NCBI GenBank assembly: GCA_014905825.1
Contig: JACGCN010000005.1
Location: 806,001 to 870,000 of the forward strand
Source: Lyophyllum atratum
Lineage: Eukaryota > Basidiomycota > Agaricomycetes > Agaricales > Lyophyllaceae
Reading direction: 5' to 3'
DNA: 64,000 nt
Below are positions 1 through 10,925 of this stretch, in pieces. The position numbers and the translations under genes were made by a program. Numbering within the stretch: the first letter of the stretch is position 1; the number at the start of each line of letters is the position of its first letter. The notes beneath the pieces were generated by a model. The model was not told where the DNA came from. It saw nothing but the letters and a program-made list of their open reading frames with translations, and did not search any database.

Positions 1-843
1 GGCATGCGGAAGTGTTGGCGCTCAACGGTACATCGTTGAAGAATGCTTAAAGTAAGCACTCCCATCCCGACGTACAGTGCTCTCTAATGGTTCGTTACAG
101 ATGGGCTACCCAACGTCAGGTATTTGGAAAGCCTCTCACTTCACAAGCCGTTATCCGCTCCAAACTTGCGGCAATGATTGCTCGCGTCGAGAGCGCACAA
201 AACTGGATCGAAAATGTGACTTATCAAATGACACACATGAGCTATAAAGAGCAGGCATCCCACCTAGCTGGGTAAGTGGATAATGGCACGTCTTTTGACC
301 CCCGGTACGCGGAACTTATGACGCGCCCGCAGTCAAATTGCTTTCGTGAAGAAGTATTGCACAGAGACAGCTCAGGAAACCGCAAGAGATGCTGTCCAGG
401 TTTATACTTAATCATAGAGGTACCCTCATCAGAAAAGGCTGACAAGTCAAATATAGATCTTCGGTGGACGCGGCATCACAAAAACAGGTCCGTGGATGAT
501 TTGATTCACGCCCTTACGACATTCTGACGAACTAAATAGGCATGGGTCGCTATATCGAGCACGTCCGTATATCCAACGCCTCGAATCCATCACAACTTAC
601 TAACTTTACCATTAGTACCATCGGACCGTCCCTTTCGACGCGTAAGTTTTGATATTCTCTTGAAATGTCAGTTTCGCTGACAAGTGACGATTTTCAGAAT
701 TCTTGGAGGAGGTCTGTCTTGCATCTTCCCATTCTGATTGATCTTTCATTAACCTTTGATTGATTGGAATAGCGGAAGACGTTCTTGGAGATCTCGGCGT
801 GCGTCAAGCCCTGCGAAAGATGCCGAAGAATGCTCGATTGTGA
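1..843 (+). CDS. Peroxisomal acyl-CoA dehydrogenase, tandem copy 1 (5' end outside window)
   Basis: Only the last third of the gene is in the window: the C-terminal helical domain of an acyl-CoA dehydrogenase (FAD-dependent first step of beta-oxidation, acyl-CoA to trans-2-enoyl-CoA). The first exon reads VEECLK; later exons give FGKPL, QAVIRSKLAAMI, a GGRGITKTG glycine-rich segment and the end LGDLGVRQALRKMPKNARL followed by TGA at 841-843. These segments match the three following genes almost residue for residue, so it is the first visible member of a tandem array. The C-terminal ARL fits the PTS1 peroxisomal signal. At least five introns are visible, the first beginning GTAAGC near position 52. 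Whether this copy has the N-terminal cytochrome b5 domain cannot be seen, but its paralogues do. It lies 299 bases upstream of copy 2. Confidence 0.9.
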
Positions 844-1142
844 TTATTAGACCATTCCTAACATCTCAGCATGCCCCCATCCTGCAGAGGATGCCCATAT
901 GCTACGTACCCGGCAATCTGTCCTTTGAATCCGGTTCACATGTATTTTTTGGATGCTTTGTAATATTGTATAACGTTAGTGTAGGGCCACAACTTGATTG
1001 TAACTGATCAATGCGACGTCACCGGGCTGCACCTCAGTCTGAAAGGTTTCTCCATCTGGTTTAAGTTGTTCTGTATGATATCGACGCCCACTATGTTATC
1101 AATGCGGTGTTCCTCGGTTTAGGCCTACAAACGACCCCAGAG

Positions 1143-3511
1143 ATGCTGCTGCTCACTGAAGAGACGGTGGCCAAGGTAAATTCAATTTTTTTATATCCAA
1201 TCAAAAACTCAATTGCCTCCTTGACGAAGCATAATACGGAGGATGATCTGGTGAGTCGGAGGCATTGCGGACATATAGATCTTCCTCTAAGCCCAGTTTT
1301 CCCAGTGGGTGATAATAAATCGCTCAGTTTATGACCTGTCCAAGTTTGCATCTGCGCATCCTGGAGGCCGCTCTGTGCTCTTGGATCGAGACATCGGTAC
1401 GGCGCATCATCATTCGTTTGGGTTGGTCGCTAGTTTTGACAACCGAGTCTACTTTGCAGCGGGAAAAGACGCGACGACGGCCTTTTACAGTCTGCATCGC
1501 TCCGAAGTCCTACTAAAGCCCCAGTATGAGCGTCTGAAGATTGGCGAAATTGAACGCTTCGAACGACGTGACGATACCCGCTATGCAACCACTAGCCGTA
1601 TTCCGTATGCAGAGTCTAACTGGCTGGTGCCTGGATACCATTCTCCTTATTATACAGAGGTAGGTCTCCTCATTCTCCAACGGCTGCTCTCATAGGAATG
1701 ACTACCATATAGAACCATCACAAATTCCAAGCTAGCGTCAGAAAGTTCGTGGAAGAGGTTGTCTTCCCGGATGCTCAAGCTCGCGAAGACGATGGCAACA
1801 TACCCTCGAAACACGTTTTTGATGAGATGGCGCGATTGAACATTATTGCGATGAGACTTGGACCAGGAAAGCACTTGGAAGGCCGCATTCTTATGGACGG
1901 GCTGGTTAAGCCTGAACAGGTGAGTGACCATCGTCTTTTTCTCTAGACTTCTTCACGACGCAACTACCAGTTTGATTGTTTCCACGATTTAATCCTTGGT
2001 CAAGAACTCGCTCGAATACATGCTCGTGGGTATAGCGATGGACTCGGTGGCGGAACATTTATCGGTAAGCATATCACTGGGACTCTGGTCATCTGTTCAA
2101 CCGCAGTGACGTGTCATAGGATTGCCCCCCGTTCTCAATTTTGGGAAACCTGCACTGCGAGATAAAATTGCTGCAGAATGTTTAGACGGAAAGAAGTTCA
2201 TCTGTCTTGCCATCACGGAAGCTTATGCTGGAAGTGATGTCGCTGGCCTGAGATGTCGCGCCGACAGAGTTGATGGCGGATGGGTTGTCAATGGAACGTA
2301 AGGTCATTCATCATCAGTGGTCCAGAACTGATCTGACTCGCGTCGGAAATAGGAAGGTGTGAACCGTTCACCATCTCATGCATACTGACTGCTGAATCGC
2401 AAATCGAATATGAAAAGAAATGGATCACTAACGGGACATTCGCAGACTATTTCACCGTGGGATGTAGGACAGAGGGTGGTGGCATAACCGTGCTTGTGAT
2501 TCCTCGAGGAGATGGCGTCAAAACCAGGATCATAACGACGTCGTATTCAGATGCAGCGGGAACAGCAAATGTCACTTTTGACAATGTCCACGTTCCATAC
2601 GAAAACACTTTGGGCTCCGAGAACAGAGGACTACGGGTCATTCTGAGCAATTTTAATCATGAACGGTAAGAGCTTTTGCTTTTTCAGCGTGAAATATAAA
2701 CTCAAAGACTACCTTTGAAGATGGGGACTCACATGTGGTGCTGTCGCCGCACAGAGGACAATTCTCGAGGAGTGTTTTAAGTATGTATCATTTTCAAGAC
2801 TGTTATCCATACCTGATTTCCGATCGTAGGTGGGTGACACAGCGAGAAGCCTTCGGGAAACCGCTTTCTTCACAAGCTGTCGTCCGGTCTAAGCTCGCGG
2901 CTATGATTACCAGAGTTGAAAGCTCCCAAAACTGGCTTGAGAACATCACCTTCCAGATGACACATATGAATTACCACCAACAGGCCAGATACCTAGCAGG
3001 GTCAGTGGACGATAGACTGCCTCCGCCTTAGTCTTTTTGGTTGTCTGACTTCACTTTTACAGTCAAATTGCATTTCTTAAGATGCACGTGTCACGGGGAG
3101 CTCAAGATACGGCTAGAGATGCCGTACAGGTTTGTTCGAACGGATTGGCGCCTCTTTATGTCCTTACATGTCACTTTTAGCTGTTTGGTGGACGCGGTAT
3201 CACTCGCACTGGCATGGGCAGGTTCATTGAACATGTAAGTGATTGCACGTTTTATCCTCATACCAGTTATTCATAACTCTATCTCTTTAGTACCATCGAA
3301 CGTTGCTTATTGACGCGTACGTTGAGCTTATTCTCTTACGAAATGCATATCCTAAATTGACCGCTGCTTTCAGTGTCGGAGGAGGAGGTTTGTTTTTCTC
3401 GTTCAAAGCTAATCAACCGACCGACTTTTCTTTTCCTTAGCGGAGGATGTCCTAGGCGATCTGGGAGTGCGACAAGCATTAAGGACTATGCCACGGAACT
3501 CTCGCCTCTAA
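1143..3511 (+). CDS. Cytochrome b5-acyl-CoA dehydrogenase fusion, tandem copy 2
   Basis: Complete gene, start ATG MLLLTEETVAK, chosen because the first exon then ends at AAG/GTAAAT exactly as in copies 3 and 4. A 21-base exon (HNTEDDL) follows, then a cytochrome b5 domain with HPGG and a second histidine in FYSLHR as heme ligands. The dehydrogenase part contains the family signature AITEAYAGSDVAG, the NFNHER helix and GGRGITRTG. The end is MPRNSRL-TAA; SRL is a PTS1 variant, whereas the other copies end ARL. Known chemistry of the family is alpha,beta-dehydrogenation of acyl-CoA; the fused b5 domain suggests an electron route other than mitochondrial ETF, which is inference. The join between VVNG and KKWITNG appears to need a 4-base exon (GAAG, 2353-2356). 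It is the most diverged of the four copies. Confidence 0.88.
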
Positions 3512-3975
3512 TGTATGACTGCGAGTTTTGTTAATGGATGGCTAATGTACTTGAATCACGATCTTTTTCCCTTGGATACATGGTATCTTCCCTCAAGAGA
3601 AGGCCGATCCAGCCCAGAAATGACCTTCAAGATCCGAAAATGACCCCAGAAAAGCCAATACTTAAATAATCGATCGTTCAACTTCAGTCCTACCTGACGC
3701 GGCACGTGTGTCGTACCTCCGCCTTTTCACTGCCAACAAGCTTCAAGCCTCAACGAGCACGAAATCTATTGTCACCCAGCTAAGTATCGGTGTTTGACCG
3801 GCCCGAGTTCCTTTGGATAACCCTGGTCCACCTGAGTCGGACCAGCGTATGACACCCCGACAGCTTTGGCCCCTGCGGCTTATGTACAGGATACCATCAA
3901 CAGAAAGATCATTACTCGGTGCTCTTTGGATAAGTAAGATGCGTCTACCTCTGGCTACGCCATCGATTTCTGACA

Positions 3976-6352
3976 ATGGCCACGAAACAGTTCACCAAGG
4001 AGGAGGTTGCGAAGGTAAGAGTATTTAGTGCCTCCGTATTATCTGTGGTACTGAGAAGTCTCTTCAGCATAACAGAGAAGGGGACCTCGTAAGCCTCAGT
4101 CAGTAGCCCCAAGACACGGAATCCAACTAACTGTGCTGGCAGTGGATAATAGTTGACTCAAATGTGTTCGACCTATCCAAGTTCGCGTTAATGCACCCTG
4201 GGGGTGTCTCGGTGCTTTTGGATGCCGAAATTGGTACGTGACTCGCGCCATCGGAGACAGGACATTGAGACGAGCCTCTTGCAGCTGGCCAGGATGCAAC
4301 GGAAGCATTCTTCAGCCTACACCGATACGAAGTGCTTCAACGGCCGCAGTATGCCCGCCTTCAGGTTGGCACGGTCGTGGGACAGAAGCAGACCATATTC
4401 CCTCGTGCCCCTGGTGCCCTAAGCAAGGTACCATACTCGGAACCAACCTGGCTGACAGAAGGTTACCATAGTCCATACTACAAAGATGTGCGTATTTCAC
4501 CTCTTGTGTTGACCTTTGTTGTAAGGCTGAGCGAGCCCGCCATTCTAGCATCATCGGGCGTTCCAGAAGACGCTACGGACCTTCGTGGACGAGGTGATAT
4601 TCCCAGATGCTCAGGCTTTGCAGGAGAAGGGCAAAAAGCCCGGTAATGCGTTGTTTGAAGGGTTTGCAAAATTAAATATCCACGCTATGCGACTTGGACC
4701 CGGAGTGCATCTAAAAGGTCGTCTTCTGATGGACGGAACTGTGAAGCCAGAGGAGGTATGCACCCCCGCCAATTATAATTTCCGGTGTTTAACGTGCCTT
4801 GGGACGACGCTCCAGTTCGACTACTTCCATGAATTGATAATGAGTCAGGAAATGTCGCGTATTCACGCACGGGGGTACCACGATGGGGCTGCTGGAGGTA
4901 CCTTGATTGGTCTCCCTGCCGTCAAGAACTTCGCAAGACCAGCTATTCGAGACAAGGTTTTGGCTGAAGTATTCGAGGGGAAGAAACTCGTCTGCTTGGC
5001 TATCAGCGAAGCATTTGCGGGTAGCGATGTTGCTGGAACCCGAACGGTCGCGAAGAAGTCTGAGGACGGGACATACTGGACTGTCACTGGTACGCAGCAT
5101 CTGCTTCATCAGAGAATTAACACTTATTTACTTTCCTCGTCGCACAGGTACCAAGGTATGTGGACGTAACCTTTTCATACGTTGACTGAACCAACAACTT
5201 CTACCACAAAAGAAATGGATCACGAATGGGCACTTTGCTGATTACTTTGTGACTGGCTGCCGGACGGACAAGGGTATGGTGGTACTCTTGATAGAGCGTG
5301 GCAAGGGTGTAGAGACGAAACATATTAACACGTCTTATGGCCCGGCCTCTGGAACGGCTTTCGTGACTTTCGATCAAGTTAAAGTCCCAGTCGAACATAC
5401 CCTAGGTCCTGATAATGGAGGAGGACTGGTGGTCATCCTAAGCAACTTCAATCACGAACGGTCAGTAACAATGCCTTGGGATATTTTACATATTCTGAAC
5501 ATCGTCGAAAAAGATGGGCCATGTGTTGCAGCAGTTTGGGAGCTCAGCGGCTGATCGTCGAGGAGTGCATGAAGTGTGTCTTTCCTGCGATGTAACTGAA
5601 TGCAACTAATTAGATATCAGGTGGACTACCCAACGCAAAGTATTCGGCAAGCCTTTGAACTCCCAAGCTGTTATTCGTTCCAAACTGGCTTCGATGATCT
5701 CCCGTGTCGAAAGCGCTCAGGCGTGGCTTGAGAGTATAACGTTCCAGATGACTCAGATGAACTATAAACAACAATCTGCCCTCTTGGCTGGGTGGGTCAG
5801 AATCACAATAACATTTTGAGCGCTAAATAACCTCATCGTTAAGCCAAATTGCCTTCTTGAAAAAATATTGTACGGAGACTGCTCAGGACACAGCAAGAGA
5901 TGCAGTACAGGTGTGTCAAAACCAAGTCTATGCCATATTTAACATAATAATTGGGTTTCAGATCTTTGGGGGGCGAGGAATCACAAAGACAGGTGTGTAG
6001 CCCTTGGCGGAATCATATGTCCGAGCCTCATTTATCTATCCAACCAGGAATGGGGCGGTTCATCGAACATGTTTGTCTTCGACCTCGTGATTCTCCTTTG
6101 ATGCTGACACTGATCACCTACTTTAGTATCATACGAACATCGGCTTTGATGCGTGAGTTTCTGATGCCATTCCTCTTACCGCACCTTGCTGATAATCCTT
6201 TTCGATAGAATATTGGGCGGGAGTGAGTGCTGATCCGTATATTCTCCAGAAGATGGATTTTAACAATGATTGCTATATCAGCTGAGGACGTTTTAGGAGA
6301 CCTCGGAGTACGGCAAGCATTGAAGCAGATGCCAAAAAACGCGCGTCTTTAG
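3976..6352 (+). CDS. Cytochrome b5-acyl-CoA dehydrogenase fusion, tandem copy 3
   Basis: Complete gene starting ATG-GCC-ACG (MATKQFTKEEVAK), ending MPKNARL-TAG. Order of domains: short N-terminus, cytochrome b5 (HPGG; second heme ligand in FFSLHR), then the acyl-CoA dehydrogenase N-terminal, middle and C-terminal domains. The PROSITE-type signature AISEAFAGSDVAG lies near 5004-5042 and the helix NFNHER near 5446-5461. The glutamate of NFNHER aligns with the catalytic base position of isovaleryl- and long-chain acyl-CoA dehydrogenases; the alternative C-terminal position is glycine here. C-terminal ARL indicates import into peroxisomes. An eight-base exon (GTACCAAG, 5148-5155) is needed to join WTVTG to KKWITNG. 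The flanking gaps are 464 bases upstream and 236 downstream, consistent with separate transcripts made by tandem duplication. Confidence 0.9.
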
Positions 6353-6588
6353 AGTACCACTTGAGAAATGTCTACGTGATTAAATGCTCGCTGTACTATG
6401 TACTATCAGTGTCACTAGTAGTCGACGGGTACTATACAAAAAAGGCCACGTGGTCGCGACTGATTTCTTCTTGAGTGGTGAATCACGTTCAAGCAGAATC
6501 ACATGCCAGACGGTCGAATGAATACTAAAGCCACCATCGCGAGCGGCCAGAGGCTCTCGCATTTACCACCTCACACCCCGGACTCATT

Positions 6589-9500
6589 ATGACATCCAAG
6601 GAATTCAAGACTTATACCCGGGATGAAGTTGCGAAGGTATGGAGAGCATGCGACGGGCATCAACTTGAAACAAGCACCTACTAACTAGCGAACATGCTAA
6701 TAGCATAACAAGGAGGACGATCTCGTACGTCTTGAGAAACAGGAGCGACCGAAGGATTCGATTTATTCTTCTTTTCTCAATTTATAGTGGATTATCATCG
6801 ACGCGAAGGTTTATGATGTCTCGAAATTCAAAAGTATGCACCCAGGCGGAGCATCAGTCTTTCTAGACGCAGACATCCGTATGTTGCCTGCAACACGTCA
6901 ATCGGGCATTAATTCTGACTGGTCTCCTAAAAAAAGCTGGTCAAGACGCAACCGAAGCATTCTACGGACTTCACCGACATGAAATTATCGCTAAGCCTCA
7001 ATATGCACGCCTTCAGGTTGGCGTCTTGGAAGGCGAAAAGAGCGTCATACATAGCCGCGTGGTGGGACAACTGAGTAAGGTGCCATATGCTGAGCCCACC
7101 TGGTTATCGGATGGCTATTATAGCCCTTACTACACTGAGGTTTCTGCCTTTTTTTCACGGCCCGGCTTCGACAGGTCTGACATCCATCCCCCAGAACCAT
7201 AGAAACTTCCAGAAGGCTATGCGGGTGTTCATCGACGAAATCGTTGCACCTGATGCCCTGGTAGGTCGTTCTGCGTGCACCATGGATCCAACTGACAACC
7301 ACCACTCATCAGGCAAGAGAAGCAGACGGCAAGCCACCTAGTACAAGCGTCATTGAAGCTATGGAGTGAGTCCCATGTGACCCCCTCGCGTTGAAGGTCC
7401 TTGAATTCTGTGGAAATATAGGAAATTGAATATTCACGCCATGCGAATGGGTCCTGGCAAGCATCTAAAAGGTATGTTTCATACTTGCCGTTCCCGTCGC
7501 CAATGAACTCGACTGTCTTTTCTAAGGCCTAAAGTTAATGGATGGCCTAGTGAAGCCCGAGGAGGTCAGTCTATTTGGAGTTTATCATTATTCTAGTTTA
7601 TTCAGTTCGTCTATCGCTAGTTCGACTATTTCCACGAGGTGAGTCATGCCATTATAGTAGCCACGATTGCCACATCTTACCAAAGCTTGATGGTAGCTCA
7701 TCATCACTCAAGAGTTTGCTCGTTGCGGGCAACGTGGCTACGGTGACGGTAGATCCGTCCACTCTGGTAAACCAAACAATACAACTTACTCAGACACGAT
7801 GCAGGCATGATGAGCGGGTCAGTTATTGGTCTTCCACCCGTACTTAATTTTGGGAGCGAAGCGATGAAGGCTAAGGTCGTTCCGGATGTACTATCTGGCC
7901 GGAAACCCATTTGTCTTGCCATTTCTGAGGCATTCGCTGGAAGCGACGTCGCTGGTCTCCGAACCTCGGCCGTCAAGACCGAGGATGGCAAACACTGGAT
8001 TATCAACGGAACGTGAGTGTTAGCTGGCTGTTCTGAACTAGTTGATGTTTAATTTACCAACATATCCTTCCTTTCTTTCCTATTGGCCACTCCTTCTTGA
8101 CTCCTTCTCCGGCATCTGGCTGGTTCTGCGCCTCGTTCTTTCTGCTTCCTTACCTTCTATCTCCCTTATCCCATTTCAGTAAGAAGTGGATAACAAACGG
8201 AACGTAAGTCGCACACATGTTATACAATCCAATGGACAGGTCTGATTCGGCGATTAGATTTGCACACTAGTATGTTGCCTCATGCTCTGAAAAGATCTTC
8301 AGCTGAGATCGGTGTACCTTAGCTTCACGGTCGGCTGCAAGACCGAGGTCCGTTTGCATTATGCATTCACTTCCTTACTAGCCTTAGTAGTACTCACCGG
8401 CCTCTCTTGACACAGGACGGCTTCACTGTTATTCTCGTCGAACGCGGGGAAGGCGTGGAGACTAAGCCCATCAAAACAAGCTATGTAGGTCGCATCCTTT
8501 TTCAGACAATTTCACGAGCGAGATCTGACCGCTTTGGATGTGAACTAAGTCCCCATCTGCTGGTACTGCCTTCATTATATTCGACAATGTAAAGGTGCCT
8601 GTAGAGAATACATTGGGCCCTGAGGGAAGTGGAATCTTTGTCATGCTGAGGTAAAGTTTCTCCTGGTCCTCTCACATTTCTTCTACTTACATATTTGCCG
8701 TAGCAACTTCAACCATGAGAGGTGGGTAATGTGCTGCTCGTCTGCTCGATCCCAGCGCTTGATTGTAGAAGAATGCCTGCTGTACGCAACTATCCATCCT
8801 TTCCTGTGCTAGCTTCTCATAAGCTTTCAGGTGGGTAACCCAGCGCAAGGCCTTCGGAAAGCCGCTTCATTCACAGGCGGTGATCCGAAGCAAGTTGGCT
8901 GCTATGATTGCGAGAGTCGAGAGCACACAGAATTGGCTGGAGAATCTGACACATCAGATGAATAATATGGTAACTTATCCAGATCGCTTTTTTCATCAGC
9001 TCCGCTCATGAGCTACTCTCTATCTGCTAGTCATACAAACAACAAGCTTCGAAGCTCGCTGGGTGCGTTTAAACATCCTCGTTTCGTCATAACCGCGGCT
9101 TATGCTTGCCCTTAGCCCAATTGGTCTGCTCAAGATGCATGCCACCCACAGCGCCCAAGAAACCGCCACTGATGCTGTCCAGGTATGGACATCGGAATGT
9201 TCTGATCTTTTCTGCATTCCAACTGCTTTCATGACAGATTTTCGGCGGGCGTGGAATCACCAAGACAGGTATGTCATAGAAATAGTCTCTGTGTACATCT
9301 TCTGAACCATGTCATGACAGGAATGGGACAATATATAGAACACGTTGGTACTTTCTCATAGGCTCTGAGTTACTCATTAACCTTCTATCTGATCGCAGTA
9401 CCATCGGACCGTTCCTTTCGACGCGTAAGTCACACGGCGTCGTTCTAGATTTTGCGTCATGCTCACGATCGTCTCTTCTCAGGATTTTGGGAGGAGGTAT

Positions 9501-9625
9501 CATTTTTAGTGCTTTCCTTCACTTTCCCCCAGGCACTCACCCATGCTTCTACAGCCGAAGACGTGTTAGGGGACTTAGGAGTTCGTCAAGCCATTCGAAC
9601 CATGCCCAAGAACGCCAGGTTGTAG
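6589..9625 (+). CDS. Cytochrome b5-acyl-CoA dehydrogenase fusion, tandem copy 4
   Basis: Complete gene from ATG-ACA-TCC (MTSKEFKTYTRDEVAK) to MPKNARL-TAG. Layout is that of copies 2 and 3: 21-base exon HNKEDDL, cytochrome b5 domain (HPGG, FYGLHRHE), dehydrogenase with AISEAFAGSDVAG, and C-terminal PTS1 ARL. This copy has more introns than its neighbours. After IINGT there is a long intron (about 8013-8179), then KKWITNGT, a 12-base exon (8258-8269, FAHY), FTVGCKTE and DGFTVILVERGEGV, all in frame once spliced. NFNHER, carrying the probable catalytic glutamate, is present near 8700-8721. The gene converges on the MIM1-like gene, whose stop is only 141 bases away. Function as a peroxisomal acyl-CoA dehydrogenase is a strong family call; substrate chain length cannot be read from the sequence. 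Confidence 0.9.
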
Positions 9626-9766
9626 CTCCGCGTTTTGGACAACTGGCCCAGTGACCTATCGCACACACCCGTTACTTGTATTACATACCACATCATATTA
9701 TTCCTTCCAGTTAACTCACCCTGTAGCCTACGGATCCACTGATTACATGTTGAATTTCGGCGCTAT

Positions 9767-10925
9767 TTATGACTGTTTTTGCCGTTGCCTTTGGCCCCAT
9801 GGTGTCTTAGTGCTCGCGCTAATACCTGTCGTGGCAGCAACATGCCCAGGTCCGGTAGGCTTCCATCCAAACCAGTCCAACACTACGTTCTTCGCAAAAA
9901 TTTCTCCAAAGCCGAGCATGACTCCATTAACGAAGGGGAGAAGCAAGTTGATGGCCAACGAGGAGAAGAGAGCCGTCACGCGCGTGCGCGTGGAAAGTGT
10001 CGAATCGAAGATGGCAAGGGTTGCTGAAAGTGGCGCCGGTGGAGAAGGAGCAGGCTCCCGCGAAGGTGAGGGCGTCTCCGTGCGTTCTGGGTATGACATT
10101 GATGGAAAGGACGAAGTAACAGAAGACTGGATCTCTTCCCATTTCTGGGATACGCCCGCGGTGTCTGTTTGTGAATGGTTCCTAGGAATTCCTGCCGCAG
10201 GCAGAGTCGATGTGGAGGTGGCTGCAGGTGCAGTAAGCTGAACACATCACGACTCGATGTCAGTCCAGTGCGCAGGTCGGGTATATTAAATGAACGGCGC
10301 ACCTGGCGATTTGTCTCGCCTGTCACCAGGTCCCTTGAGTCAGCAGGACTGGGTGAAGCAGATACTTCGGACGCAGCCGTTGACTCGGTCAGATTATCTT
10401 TTTTATGCGAGACAGTCTCCCAGCCAGCATCGTGCTCCTGCTCTGTCGGCTCAGCAACGGATTCTTCAAAATGAGCAGCAGCTTTTCGGCGCTGCAGCTT
10501 CCTCTCTCTCAGCAGCACGAAGTGCCTCCCACCGTTCACGTTCCTTCTCTGCCTTCTCACGAGCTTCGGATGACTGGGCAGCGCCACGCCTCGACTTGGG
10601 TCTCGTATTCAGCCTTCCACGAGTCGTCGGTGGAATCTGAAGATATAGCGCTTTCCTGAGGCAGGTTCCGCAGGTGACTCGAGCGTCTCGTGCGAGGAGC
10701 CACCTGCCTCCATGTTTATAACCTGGACAGACTCACGACGCGAAGGCGGTGGTGAAAATGCCTGGTCGAGTACCGCCTGGAAATAGGAGACTATTAGTGA
10801 TCAAGAGTGAAAGTCGATAAACTGAAAAGCAATACTTGAAGGATATCTTCAGACCCATCGTTGCCTTCTAATGCCATCGAATTGACCTGTAATGGCCCTC
10901 GTCGGACCTGTCCGACTTGGTCCAT
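9767..10925 (-). CDS. MIM1/TOM13-like mitochondrial outer-membrane import protein with long N-terminal extension
   Basis: The C-terminal exon carries the hallmark of the Mim1 (Tom13) family: one membrane segment INLLLPFVNGVMLGFGEIF with closely spaced glycines (GxxxGxG), used in known Mim1 for oligomerisation during insertion of alpha-helical outer-membrane proteins. The stop is at 9767-9769. Upstream exons fit a start at 10925 (MDQVGQVRRGPLQV), an intron ending at TTTCCAG, then AVLDQAFSPPPSRR, and later GWETVSHKK, SQKWEEIQSS and the Mim1 domain. An intron of 66 bases beginning GTGCGC joins NRQ to LTAPAAT. Between about 10655 and 10480 the coding signal moves through three reading frames, so the middle of the gene is unresolved: very short introns, sequencing indels or decay are all possible. 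Yeast Mim1 is a small protein; this one has some 200 extra acidic, coiled-coil-like residues. Confidence 0.7.

Noticed and set aside
1112..1117. CCTCGG just upstream of dehydrogenase copy 2, the core of known fungal fatty-acid-response (FarA/FarB-type) sites
   Set aside because: Single occurrence; I saw none in the upstream regions of copies 3 and 4 or of the hydroxyacyl-CoA dehydrogenase and hydratase genes, so chance is likely.
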